Part shown: piece by piece, positions 1 to 9,779 of the stretch | Position numbering within the stretch: position 1 is the first letter of the stretch | Layout: the number at the start of each line of letters is the position of its first letter | Source: Takakia lepidozioides | Lineage: Eukaryota > Streptophyta > Takakiopsida > Takakiales > Takakiaceae | Assembly (NCBI GenBank): GCA_030704615.1 | Contig: CM060731.1 | Coordinates: 41,974,001 to 42,038,000, forward strand | Length of the DNA stretch: 64,000 nucleotides | Direction of reading: 5' to 3' | Notes under the pieces: model-generated | Databases searched by the model: none | Told to the model about the DNA's origin: nothing | Seen by the model: only the letters and a program-made list of their open reading frames with translations | Program-made: the position numbers and the translations under genes

Positions 1-808
1 GGCACCCAGGTCCCTATGGACAGGTCACATGCTCCTGTGCCAGCCAGAACAGTGACATTCGACCTCTCATTCGACCCCTTCGTCTTCAGGGACAAGCTGG
101 TAGCTTCCTTGATGTCATCAGTTTCCTGGATACTTAAACGGCATTCTGGTTGCCACCTCTGATTGAGGCAGTAGTGGTGACGAGAGGAGAAGGGAACACA
201 GGGAAGAGCAAGAAAAAATAAGGGCGGAGAACTGCTCATGTCAAAAGGTCAAAGCCAAAGAGGTTGAAACATTGTGCGAAGGGGGACTGCAGCTGGATGC
301 TCTGGAACCCATCGCCAGCACTCTTTGCGAGGAGTCCATCCATCACCATCCTCAAGAAGATCAACCTGGGCCACTCGAGAGTAGCAGAATATCCCAGCCC
401 AAAACCCCGGACTGACTGGCCTCCACCAAGAGAGGCTTTGGCAACTACAAGTACAGGATCAACATTGCAGCTGGATTTTGGTGTGGGGGTGTTGATGTTT
501 TGATTTCTTGTGTTTGGATCCCCCCCAACACCTGCATGCTTGACTGTGCGCCATGTTGGTTTTGTGTGGGCGCTTGCTTTCATAGGGATTAGGCCGGATT
601 TGATCACCGGTCAATCCTAGAGTATGCTGTCGGTGGTGAGGTTGGAGTGATGACCAGCAAGACCACCAGTGTTTCTTCTATGGTGAGACTGGGTTGATGA
701 CCAGCCAACCATAGGAGTTCTTGCGGTGGATGCAGGTGTAGGTGCCCTAAGCCACTGGGATATGACCCTTAAATTGCAACAGATGTCTACCCGTGTCACT
801 ATTAGAAT
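1..808. other. Left flank of the Ty3 element, no recognised gene
   Basis: No open frame here resembles a protein I know. The stretch should hold the 5' LTR of the Ty3 element if that element is complete. By eye I find no copy of the candidate 3' LTR (8355-8799), so the 5' LTR is either strongly diverged, lost or outside the window. Short similar phrases about gatgaccagc recur near 650 and 700, suggesting a small local duplication. Confidence 0.4.
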
Positions 809-823
809 TAGTAATAGAGCCTT
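809..823 (+). promoter_or_regulatory. Degenerate primer-binding site of the Ty3 element
   Basis: The sequence tagtaatagagcc followed by ttagg matches about 10 of 13 positions of the initiator-methionine tRNA primer site used by most plant LTR retrotransposons (TGGTATCAGAGCC). It lies about 12 bases before the gag reading frame, which is where a primer site belongs. The mismatches fit the decayed state of the element. If correct, it places the end of the 5' LTR near position 805. Confidence 0.45.
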
Positions 824-834
824 AGGTACACATT

Positions 835-2315
835 GTGAGTGTCATCACGGAGTTACCCAGGGGTTCTGAGGGGAGTACAGCTACAGGCAGTAGCAGTGAG
901 AGTGGGTTCACCAGACGAGGTGTTCGTTTCACACCACCTTCACCTCCACCCTCAACTAGTGCAGAGTCAGACACAGATTCGGAGGCTTCATCAACAGGTG
1001 TGCAGTTTCATTCGCCATTGTTGTGGGACGACATGGAGGAGATGTATGGAGCTACCAAGGGGCCTTTGTAGGTACTCTGGAGCACAATCGAGTTGGATGA
1101 CTTTATCTAGGAGTTCGACAGCTGGTGTGATTGGCAGTAGATGCGCAATCCACAGCTATTCATCCCATTCATGGCGTGGAAGGGACTGTTCCAGCATTTG
1201 GAAGGCCCGCCTATGGACGATTACCACGAGTTCAGGCGAGGACATGAAGCAGAGATTGAGGAGTGGAGGATGTATTGGTCACCTGACTACGTCTCCATTA
1301 CTCAAGGCACGACGCGACCAGTAGCTGCATCAGTACCAATATCTCCCACTGCCAGCACTAGTAGTGGAGCAAGTAGTGCTGGTACTTCTTCAGGTGGTAC
1401 CAGTTCAAAAGGTGCTACTACTCCTCCTGCCACGACTACAACACATGTGCCTAGATTCAACCCGGTGGTGGAATTCTTCCAGGAGTTGCGGAGGAACTAC
1501 CAAGGTGTACGGACAGAGAAGCTGCGAAGTTTGCAAGACTTCCAGCGCAAACCCAGTGAGAGCCTGCGAGAGGCGTACACTCGTATGAGGCGCTTGATAA
1601 GTGTGACCCAAGGGGTTACTGAAGCTCAGGCAATCCAGTTTTGGTATGGAATTCTGGACAAGGAGCTCAAGAGAAGGGTGCGAGATGCAACCCTGTTACA
1701 AGCAGCCCAACCACATTAGCAGATGTGTTTGTGCTGGCTGAGCGGATTGAGCTCAACATGGTGGAGGAACGAGTTGTTACCATTGGATTTGGCAAGGACA
1801 TGCCTGCACGAGGCGCAGCTACCAGCCCACAGGCACAAGGTACTACCCCAACAGCGTGGTCAGGGGGCAAGGTTGCCCAGCCCAAGTTCCATGGAGCTTA
1901 CAGGGGACCTCAGGTGCAGAGGCCCGTGGCATCTTTTGCAGGCCAACAGCAACCAGGGGTGATATGTTGGACATGTGGAGGACCCCATGTCAAAAGAGAT
2001 TGCCCAGAGAGTGGCAAAAAGCCGGCACAAGTACAGCCTGCACAGTTGCAGTGTGGGCATTGTGGCAAGTATGGGCATGGAGATGCCCAGTGTTATGACT
2101 TGCATCCTGAGTTGCGCCCAGGCCAGTTCCAAAGGTACAATGGTGGCCGGGGGCGAGGTGGACCAGCCCAGAGAGGACGAGGTGGTCGGGCACGAGGTGC
2201 AGGCCAAGGGCAAGCTCAACATGGCCAAGGACGCGGAGGTCAGGGTGTTGACCAAGGCATGGCCAATCGGCTTCAGCAGCTAGAGCAGAGGCTCACTGCC
2301 ATGGCTATAGCTTAG
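835..2315 (+). pseudogene. gag: Gag of the Ty3 element, broken
   Basis: Gag forms the virus-like particle and packages element RNA. The frame from 835 is interrupted by TAG stops at 1069, 1108 and 1138, runs open from 1141 to 1719, shifts frame near 1710, and continues to a further TAG at 2313. The middle part holds a typical retrotransposon gag helical region (around FFQELRRNYQG and QFWYGILDKELKRRV). Two CCHC knuckles follow at 1965-2006 (CWTC...H...C) and 2052-2093 (CGHC...H...C), then an RGG-rich tail that probably binds RNA. The codon at 835 is GTG, so the original start is uncertain. No intact gag protein can be made. Confidence 0.8.
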
Positions 2316-3400
2316 GCGGTACCGGCTCCCAGGCGGGATGGTCCACCTCCTGCTCCTGAGGGAGGAGATATGGGAGGCATGGGATTCATGTGCGGAGCAG
2401 CACTACCACTAGAGCAGGTGGAGTCTGCTGCAGCCGTGACTCGAGGAGCAGCACGAGTTCCTGAGCCACGAGGTGCAGAGGTGGAGTTGGATCCACAACG
2501 TGGGGAGGCAAGCCGTCAGGCGAGGCTGCCTCAGTCATTCACCTTGGCGGAGACAGTGTCAACGCCATCCATGGCACCTAGTTCTCGCCCGACTGTTACC
2601 GAGGCGGAGGTTACTATGCCATTGGGGAGAGCTACACGTGCAGCACTGACACCTGCTGCCAAGGCTAGTGCAGCCGTGTGTTGTTGGGGGCAGCCACCTC
2701 TGTGTGTCAAGCCCCACTGTTCTCGGCAACCATGATTGCGACGCCGGGGGTAAGACCAGCTGCAGTGTTCAGACTAGCAGCAACACTCTGTGAGAGTGGG
2801 GAGGTCACTTCATCTTCTGCGGAGTTACTGGAAGGTGTAGTGGCAGAGGGATCCTCGGATTTGAGGGTCAAGACTGCCACGGCTGCGCCATGGCAAGCTG
2901 CAGCTGCCAGGTTGACGGAGCTGCCAGCTAGGCCAGCCTTTGAGCGCGCCATGGTGACACCTGGAGTTGTCTTGTTAGACAACCAGGGAGGCATTTTCAC
3001 TTTGAGTGGACCGGCAGGCAAGAAGTACCGGCCACTGCGGGTCTTGTTGGACTCGGAGCTCAGCCACTGATGTTGGGCAGAGCTGCTATTGCAGGTTTGG
3101 GCCTCATGGAGGCGGATATGGAGCCTTGTCCTTTCCAGATACAGACATCTCTGGGAGGATCAGAGCAGGCTCGGGGCATGACACGGCATCAGTTGGCCAT
3201 TAGACTGCAGCCGGATCATCCTATCGATGGCTCAGTGATGCGAGCCAAGGCCATTGTGACAGACGCGGTCTCTTACGATGTCCTCGTTGGTGGGGCAGTG
3301 TTATACCCATGGGCTTCACCCTGGACTTTTGGGAGGAGTCAGCATCCTACAGGCCTGGATGGCAGTCAGGGATGGTCGTCGTGCACAGCTCCCTGTGACA
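2316..3400 (+). pseudogene. Linker and aspartic protease of the Ty3 element, broken
   Basis: After gag an Ala/Pro/Glu-rich linker leads to a retropepsin-like region. The frame 2678-3070 reads into LLDS at about 3044-3055, where the catalytic Asp-Ser pair is visible. It then loses phase within the active-site motif, consistent with one missing base, and stops at 3070. The next frame (3070 onward) continues with MLGRAAIAGLGL and, near 3270, VSYDVLVG, the typical second half of a Ty3 protease. The enzyme would mature the element polyproteins. The break lies exactly at the active site, so this copy has no protease. The assignment rests on motif spacing only. Confidence 0.65.
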
Positions 3401-4700
3401 TTCATTGGGGTATTGCGGCTGCCCAGCGGGGCAAGATGCCAACACTAGCCGCCTTTACAGCTGCAGTTAGTTGGCCTGGAGAGTTGCTGGAAGGCAATGC
3501 CCATGCAGAGGATGTGCCACCTCCAGCAGAGCAGGATGACATGCATGGTATGGCGGAGTTGCCTGCCATGGTTGCTCACACTCCATTGTGGGGTACGAGC
3601 AAGGATTTGCAGCAGGCTGCTGATGACGGGTGCAACAAGCTTGGTAGAGCTTTCGTACCGTCAGGGAGAGGAGAGTGCGGTGATTGCACCAGGACCACCT
3701 CAGTTGTCGCCATTGGACACCACACCTCTTGTGTGGCAGTGCCCGGATGAAGGCATATGCCTTCTGGACTTGTTTGGCGGGATCAGCACTGGATTGGCTG
3801 CAGTACTGCAGGCAGTTACGAGTTCGACGTTACCTGTATGTGGAGAGGGATGAGACTGCACGACGCGTCTCACTGCGCCATGTTGCTCAGTTGGTACAGC
3901 AGTACCCTGACTTGTTGCCAGTGTCTGCAGTTCGTGGATACCAACAAGCCTTGCCAGCAGACATTTCCTTGCTGGGGGCGCAGGATTTGGAGCAGGTTGG
4001 CTCCATTGATCTGGTAGTGGCAGGTTGGCCCTGCCAAGGGCATTCATCAGCCGGGCATGGCAATGGATTGCGAGACTCGAGGACGGGTCTGTTTTGGGAG
4101 ATGGTGCGGATTTTGCGCTACTTGCAGCTTCATCAAGCTGTATCTCCAGCATACATCTTGGAGAATGTGCCACTGATGGGTGATTCTCGGCCAGGGTGAT
4201 GGCCAGTGTGCATCAAGTCCGGTCGTGGCTTGGGTCAGCAGTGTTGCTGGATGCAGCTGCAGTGGGGTCACGGGCTCATCGTCCACGGCTTTGGTGGACT
4301 AACTTGATGCCACCCGCACTGCTCAAGCGTGCATTTGATGGGGTGCAGCGGCCAGCACACCTCACGTGGATGGCATTTTGGACACAAGGAGGCAGTCTCA
4401 ACGTGTGAGACACGATGACCGTTCGCCTTTGGCAGTGGTCAACAGGGTGGGTCAACCACGAGCAGCATTACCTACACTGCTCAGCTTCCCAGGATCCCAT
4501 GCTTTTCGGGATGGTGGACCTGGCCTCTTGTGGGATGCTCAGTTGCAGCATTAGTGGAGCCTAATGCCGACGAGCGAGAGCGGGCTATGGGTTTTCCACT
4601 GGGACCACGGCGGTGCCTTCTCTTTCTGAGGCATCACGTCGTCAGGTGTTGGGGCAAGCAATGGATCTCAATTGCTTGACCTGGATTATCAGCTTGGCTA
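3400..4700 (+). pseudogene. Cytosine-C5 DNA methyltransferase domain inside the Ty3 element
   Basis: Family motifs appear in the correct order. Motif I, LLDLFGGISTGL, the AdoMet-binding loop, is at 3761-3800. YVERDETAR, resembling motif II, follows near 3830. Motif IV, AGWPCQGHSS, is at 4020-4049, with the catalytic Cys codon intact at 4032. Motif VI, ILENVP, is at about 4155-4173. AHRPRLWWTNL, motif VIII-like, is near 4275-4310. A C-terminal block with ERERAMGFPLG is near 4575-4605, followed by a LGQAMD-type end near 4650. The layout with the AHR-x-R-x-WW block resembles DNMT3/DRM-type enzymes more than MET1. Frameshifts occur between motifs I and II (about 3815), near 4195, about 4385-4400 and near 4550, so this copy is inactive. 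A host gene is unlikely because protease and RT flank it in the same orientation. Confidence 0.88.
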
Positions 4701-4983
4701 TGGCTGAGCACGTAGAGTGCGGAGTGCACTTCCCTTGATGGTCTCTCTGCCTACCGAGACGGTACAGGCAGCGAGTGGGGGCGAGCCGGTGAGGACCACG
4801 AGGTGTAGACATCCATGGCACACGTGGGAGGTGCTCGAGGTTCAGAGGGAGTTGGCAGCCAAGGCAGCTGTGATGGATGAGGTTGGGGATTCTTCTCGGG
4901 TGAGGAGGTTCTCAATGATGAGATGATGGGGCAGGATGAGGCCTTGTCATTGACTGAGCAGGAAGGGAGTACTGCTCAAGAGG
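4700..4983 (+). other. Spacer between methyltransferase and reverse transcriptase
   Basis: A short open frame (4717-4926) links the methyltransferase remnant to RT. I recognise no domain in it. It is probably polyprotein linker. Confidence 0.4.
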
Positions 4984-6460
4984 TTGCAGCATAGCAACCA
5001 CGGGACGCGTCCTCTACCTCTAAGCCCACTGGACTTAAGGTTGCAGTTACGGAGGACAATTGGGAGCCTGACATTGGACCCATTGTCACCGGAGGAGAGA
5101 GACGACGTATGCGCGTTCCTGAGGGCTTACAGGAATTGCTTTGCCTTCAGTTTGAAGGACTTGGGAGCACTGAAGGGTCAAGAGATCCGTATTGAGTTGG
5201 CCACTGACACGCCAATCTTTCGGAGACCCTATAGATACAGTGACATGGAGAGGTCTTTGATTCAGATGAGGACTCAAGATCTCTGGGAGGCAGGTTTGGT
5301 GGAGCTCTCTGGTGGAGAGTATGCTTCAGCCACAGTGATGCCAGCCAAGAAGGATGTCTATGGCAATTGGACGGAGAGACGTATGTGCGGTGATTACCGG
5401 CCTGTAAATCGTCAGACCAAGTCCGATAGGTATGCCATGCCCACACCAGAGGAGATCTTTGATGCCATTGGGCATGCCAAGGTCTTTAGCACGTTGGATT
5501 TACGATCCGGATATCACCAGTTGCCGATCAAGGAGGCGGATAAGCAAAAGACGGCATTCTGGGGATCAATGAGCACGGGAAGGATTGCCTATACCAGTGG
5601 CGGTTCTTACCATTTGGGCTTAAAAACGCTCCCGCTGAGTTTCAAGAGTCATGGACAGGATTCTAGCAGGGGTGGAGTTTGCTCGGTGCTACATAGATGA
5701 CATCATCATCTTTAGTGCTACGGTGGAGGAGCATGAGAGACACCTTCAGGGGTATTTGAGCGCTTGAGGACGCACGGATTGAAGTTACATCCGGGCAAGT
5801 GCAAGTTTTTCCACAACCAGATTGAGTATCGGTCACATGATATATCCTGGAGGATTGGGGGTACAGCAGACTAAGGTAGAGTCCATTGCACAGGTTCCAC
5901 GCCCCAGATGTGAGCCGAGTTCGAGCTTTTCAAACTATAGACGGTTTGTTAAGATTTAGTGCCATTGCAAAGGCTCTAACCAAGCTGACCAAGGTGACCA
6001 GGAGTGGCAGTGGGAAGATGAGCAAGAACAAGCTTTTCAAGAGCTCAAGGCGAGGTTGACCTCGGCGCCCATCTTGAGACGACCTATCAGGGGGCGTCCT
6101 TTTCAGCTGCATACAGATTGGAGCATGCTGGGCTTGGAGCGGTGCTCACACAGGTGGATGATGAGGGAAGAGAGTTCGTAGTGGCTTATGCTAGCCGCTC
6201 AACAACGCTGCAGAGTCTAAGTATAGCTCATATGAGGGAGAATGCTTAGCTGCAGTGTGGGCCGTGGCACACTTCAGGTGCTATCTATACGGCAATCTCT
6301 TCACCCTTGTCACGGATCACCAACCACTCAATGGTTGATGGAGGTCAGACAAGCTTACGGGAAGCTTGCACGGTGGGCACTCATCCTTCAAGAGTATGAC
6401 TTTCAGGTGGTGCATCGACCGGGTTTGGTCAATCGCAATGCAATGGGTTGAGTCGCAATC
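4984..6460 (+). pseudogene. pol: Reverse transcriptase and RNase H of the Ty3 element, broken
   Basis: The frame 4984-5700 carries Ty3-type RT motifs: MCGDYRPVNR near 5390 and FSTLDLRSGYHQ near 5486-5521, which holds the first catalytic Asp. A frameshift near 5572 precedes the YIDD box, which is intact in sequence at 5690-5701. The thumb and connection continue in other frames. RNase H motifs follow: HTDWS near 6110 (first Asp), [15 protein letters not shown] near 6230-6265 (Glu) and [10 protein letters not shown] near 6300 (second Asp). At least four indels separate these blocks. RT and RNase H would copy element RNA into DNA. Position between methyltransferase and integrase fixes the Ty3 order. 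Confidence 0.88.
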
Positions 6461-6794
6461 CATGCACGAGCCAGCAGGATGACACTGGAGGCTCGGTGGC
6501 ATGTGAGACGGACGAGGAGATGGTGCCCGGATGGCATGCATCTGCATTTCATGTATCTTGGCAGCGGAAGGCCAGGTTGGACCACAACAGGGATGACTGT
6601 AGATCAAGTGTCTGAGGACCCTGAGGCCAGCAATGAGCAAGTGGTGGCGCCAAAGATATACATGAGGATTCAGTTGTGTTGGACTACCTCCGCACTGGAG
6701 ACACGCAGCCACTGTGACTGCCAAGGAGAGGGATCGGATCCTACAACGAGCCAAGAGGTTCAAGTAGGAGGACACACCTGCCGAGTGTGGGAGG
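6461..6794 (+). other. RNase H to integrase connector of the Ty3 element
   Basis: An open frame (6479-6859) overlaps the start of the integrase frame, but no domain is recognisable. This is most likely the connector of pol, shifted by an indel. Confidence 0.4.
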
Positions 6795-8096
6795 ATGGTC
6801 GAGGTGAGGATTGTGCCTCACCCAACACAGCGGGCACGGTTAGTGGCGCATGCCCATGAGGAGTTGGGGCATTTTGGGGTGCGACGCACTCATAGTCTAC
6901 TGCAGGGGCAGTATTGGTGGCGTGGTATGCACACAGAGGTGCAACAATTTGTGGCTAGGTGCATGGTGTGTGACAGGGTGTGTGCTTCATTCAACGCCCC
7001 TACTCCACAATTGCACCCTCTTCCGATCATGGGATTGGGCTACAGGTGGAGTCTTGACTTCACAGGGCCGTTGCCACTGACCATGCGCCACAACAAGTAC
7101 GTGTTGGTGATGGTGGAGCACTTCTCCAAGTGGATTGAATTGGTTCCATTGCCTGATAAGGCTAGTGAGGGAGCTGCGTATGCATTCTTGGATTGTGTGC
7201 TTAGCCGATTCGGTGCTCCAGCTGAGGTACTCACGGACCAAGGGAGAGAGTTCTTGGGGGAGTTTCAGGCTTTGTGTGACAAGGCCTTGATAGACCACCG
7301 CACCACTTCTCGGGATCATCCTGAGGCTGATGGCTTGGCAGAGAGAGTTGTTCAGACAGTAAAGAGGGGTTTGCGCAAGTATGGCTTGCAGAAGGGACAC
7401 CTAGGAGATTGGGACCTTCAGTTACACTGGTTAGCCATGGGCTATAGGTTCAGCAAGCAAGCATCACTTGCCTCCTTCTCACCATACTTTCTTCTCTTTG
7501 GCCGAGAGCCGGATTTGCCTACATCCATTCGCAGAGAAGCTGCTACAGTTCTTAACCTTGACGATCCGGACGTGTGGGCACGTGCATGTGAGCAGCGTGC
7601 AGAGTTGTTCAAGAGAGTCATGCCCATGGCTTTCGAGAACCTTGCCATGGCACAACACCGTGATACGTTGAGGTATGCTACCATACGTGGTGGGGGCTAT
7701 CGTCCTGGGGTTCGGAGATTCAACCCTAGTGACTATGTCTATCTGCAGCAGACTGCTCCTACGACCCTGGATGTGACTGCAGGACGTGTTATTTTGAGGG
7801 TTCGAGAGGTCTTGCCCTCAGGCGTCTTGGTCTTGGAGGGTCGGGATGGCATAACTTGGAAGGACCATGTGCGTAATTGTGCGCCATGTCACCTTCCGAA
7901 TGTCGATGGCAGGATTGATCCAAACCTGGCAGTGGTATCTGCAGGTTTGAGGTGCATGTTGTGTGGGTCTGCTAAAGAGGCAGCCACCATGCTGGTGTGT
8001 GATCGATGCTCTAGAGGTTGGCATATGGGATGCTTGACTCCACCTCTTGAGATGGTTCCGGATGGGGATTGGTTATGTCCACATTGCATTGGATAG
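6795..8096 (+). CDS. pol: Integrase with C-terminal PHD finger (intact ORF of the Ty3 element)
   Basis: This 433-residue frame is open throughout, unlike the rest of the element. Residues 21-59 form the HHCC zinc domain (H21, H26, C56, C59). The catalytic core shows D88 (SLDFTGPL), D148 (LTDQGREF) and E183 (AERVVQTVK), the DDE triad that joins element DNA to the chromosome. The C-terminal integrase domain follows to about residue 370. Residues 385-433 form a complete C4HC3 PHD finger (C387, C390, C402, C405, H410, C413, C428, C431) ending in DWLCPHC. PHD fingers read histone H3 tails, so it may steer integration as the chromodomain does in chromoviruses; that function is inferred. The first Met is arbitrary because in an intact element this is the end of a Pol polyprotein. 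Confidence 0.92.
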   Translation: MVEVRIVPHPTQRARLVAHAHEELGHFGVRRTHSLLQGQYWWRGMHTEVQQFVARCMVCDRVCASFNAPTPQLHPLPIMGLGYRWSLDFTGPLPLTMRHNKYVLVMVEHFSKWIELVPLPDKASEGAAYAFLDCVLSRFGAPAEVLTDQGREFLGEFQALCDKALIDHRTTSRDHPEADGLAERVVQTVKRGLRKYGLQKGHLGDWDLQLHWLAMGYRFSKQASLASFSPYFLLFGREPDLPTSIRREAATVLNLDDPDVWARACEQRAELFKRVMPMAFENLAMAQHRDTLRYATIRGGGYRPGVRRFNPSDYVYLQQTAPTTLDVTAGRVILRVREVLPSGVLVLEGRDGITWKDHVRNCAPCHLPNVDGRIDPNLAVVSAGLRCMLCGSAKEAATMLVCDRCSRGWHMGCLTPPLEMVPDGDWLCPHCIG

Positions 8097-8354
8097 TGGG
8101 AGTGGATACAACCATGGAAGGCTAACAAGAAACGCAAGGCCCAGCTACTATGAGACCTTGAACACACGAGGTCCTAGCTCAAGTTCACAGATTGCAAGAC
8201 GACGACTAACGATGGGGCTACTCTTGTACCCGGCCTCTTGGTCTATAGGGTTTGAGTGCAATAGGGACAGTGATAGAGGACTTAGTACGGCTGTGGCTAT
8301 TACATCTTGTAGCTATCTGGAGGTAGAGGGACCTATCCACCAGCTAGGGGGGCG
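8097..8354 (+). other. 3' untranslated part of the Ty3 element with polypurine tract
   Basis: No gene is visible. At 8346-8352 a run aggggggc ends directly before the candidate LTR start (TGTGGCAG at 8357), which is the usual position of the plus-strand primer tract. Confidence 0.5.
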
Positions 8355-8799
8355 ATTGTGGCAGACTACTTTATTGTGCATATATGTGTGGTGTGGTTTG
8401 GACAGCGATGTAGTTGTGTAGCGATATGTATGCGTACGACAGCTGTCAAGTTAAATAAGCACAGTGTGAAAACAACTAGAATAAAGCTAGTTATTTATAT
8501 TTAACACTTGGATTTAGGTCAAGTGTTAAATCAGGTGTCAAGTTTAGTTTGACACCTGAACCGTCTTATCTTCACGAGAGCGGCAGTCGCGCAGCTCATC
8601 TCTCTCGAGTTGAGCCTGCGCGACCGAGCTCCTTCATGCATTTAGATCTGAGTGTGCTTATGATGGGAGTGTAGGTTGTTGTGGGGTGGAGTCCCCATAG
8701 CTTGGGGTGCCCCTGGCTCGACTTCTGTTTTTAAAGAGTGATGCTGATGGATTCATGTTGTTTCTGGTGTGAACAGTGTGTTCTTTGCTTTTCTTATCT
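8355..8799 (+). repeat. Candidate 3' LTR of the Ty3 element
   Basis: The segment starts with TGTGGCAG just after a purine tract. It runs until an 86-base sequence identical to its own beginning, bar one base, recurs at 8800. It contains four consecutive stem-loops (8474-8624). An end at GTGTGAACA (about 8776) would give canonical TG...CA borders; an end at 8799 would fit the recurrence. Without a 5' LTR to compare, the borders are tentative. Confidence 0.5.
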
Positions 8800-8885
8800 A
8801 TTGTGGCAGACTACTTTATTGTGCATATATGTGTGGTGTGGTTTGGACAGCGATGTAGTTGTGTAGCGATATGTATGCGCACGAC
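8800..8885 (+). repeat. Second copy of the first 86 bases of the candidate LTR
   Basis: Positions 8800-8885 repeat 8355-8440 with a single visible difference (gcgtacg versus gcgcacg). This could be the start of a second, truncated LTR arranged in tandem, or a local duplication. The high identity contrasts with the decay of gag and RT. Confidence 0.8.
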
Positions 8886-9560
8886 AAAATACATTCTTGA
8901 CTACCACATTCATCTACCTCTAGAAAATCAGGAAGATCCACCGTTGGAATGGGTAGATTATAACAAAATACTATTGTGAATTTTTGAAGCCCACTCAAAA
9001 ATTGCATGGGAAAAATGGTTTGACCATTAAATTCAAGTGTCCAGTTGAAATTTCTAAGGCAAATGCCCTCCATAATCTGATTATGTGGCACCCAAGGACT
9101 CTTTCCCTTAAAAAGGAGACCAAAATTCCAAAAATACAAATAGGTTGTTTTGTATGTAAAATATTGGGGGTAAATTATCAAGGTTTGGCTTCTTACCGAA
9201 GCCAATATTTGTTTTCTAATTCATCCGGTAAGTAAATGCACACTAACATTACATAGTGCTTTGTAAAAAAAAAAATTGGCAATTGATAAAATCTGAGCCC
9301 TAGAAGTTGTTTTCAAGATTCCTCATTTGGCCTGCCATGTAGGCAAGTCAATGCTGGATTTCCAGACCCTTGGCACTTTGAAAATTTCTAGGGAGTAGAG
9401 TTTTTAATATTTCAGGGCGCTTTAAATTCGCACGTGTGCTTCTCCCTAACCCCCTCACTTTACCTTCGAGACCCACTTCCATCCATTCACATCCACAAAG
9501 GATGGATCGTGGCAAACGACTAACGCGACCCAAATCGACCTAATTTGGGTCGCATCGTTG
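8886..9560. other. AT-rich intergenic stretch, no gene recognised
   Basis: Only short open frames are present and none resembles a known family. A palindrome with 11-base arms, gcgacccaaat and its complement, lies at 9525-9553. Confidence 0.4.
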
Positions 9561-9570
9561 TTTAGGGGTT

Positions 9571-9770
9571 AATGATACCTTTACAGAGGTATAGTCTAAG
9601 AATGAGGGTTCTGTCTGGTATACTAACAGAGATATAATATAAGAGTAGGGTTCATATAGGTATGTTGATACCTCAGCAGAGGTATAGTGAAAAGATCATG
9701 TTTGGTATACTAAAGATATATTTTGAGCATGGATTTTTTGTTTGGTATACTAACATAGATATGTGTGAGG
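9571..9770. repeat. Imperfect tandem repeat of about 97 bases
   Basis: Two degenerate units begin with gatacct...cagaggtatag (about 9571 and 9667). Each holds the phrase tggtatacta and a following agatata. No coding potential is seen. Confidence 0.55.
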
Positions 9771-9779
9771 ATATATTAT

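Larger units (their letters stand above)
811..8885 (+). mobile_element. Ty3/gypsy LTR retrotransposon carrying a C5-DNA methyltransferase and a PHD finger
   Basis: Domains in order on the + strand are gag with two CCHC zinc knuckles, aspartic protease, a cytosine-C5 DNA methyltransferase, reverse transcriptase, RNase H, and an HHCC/DDE integrase with a C-terminal PHD finger. The RT-RNaseH-integrase order defines a Ty3/gypsy (Metaviridae-type) element. The methyltransferase sits between protease and RT, and the PHD finger occupies the place where chromoviruses carry a chromodomain. Gag, protease, methyltransferase and RT are broken by stops and frameshifts, so this copy is not autonomous. The 3' end shows a purine-rich tract and a candidate LTR; the 5' LTR was not found. 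Methyltransferase-bearing retrotransposons are known from a charophyte alga and from dinoflagellates. Whether this PHD-bearing type has been described in land plants I cannot check. Confidence 0.9.

Noticed and set aside
3684-4199. Methyltransferase as a bacterial contaminant or a host gene
   Set aside because: It is flanked in the same orientation by a Ty3 protease and a Ty3 RT, and a second fragment lies in a host intron, so it belongs to the element.
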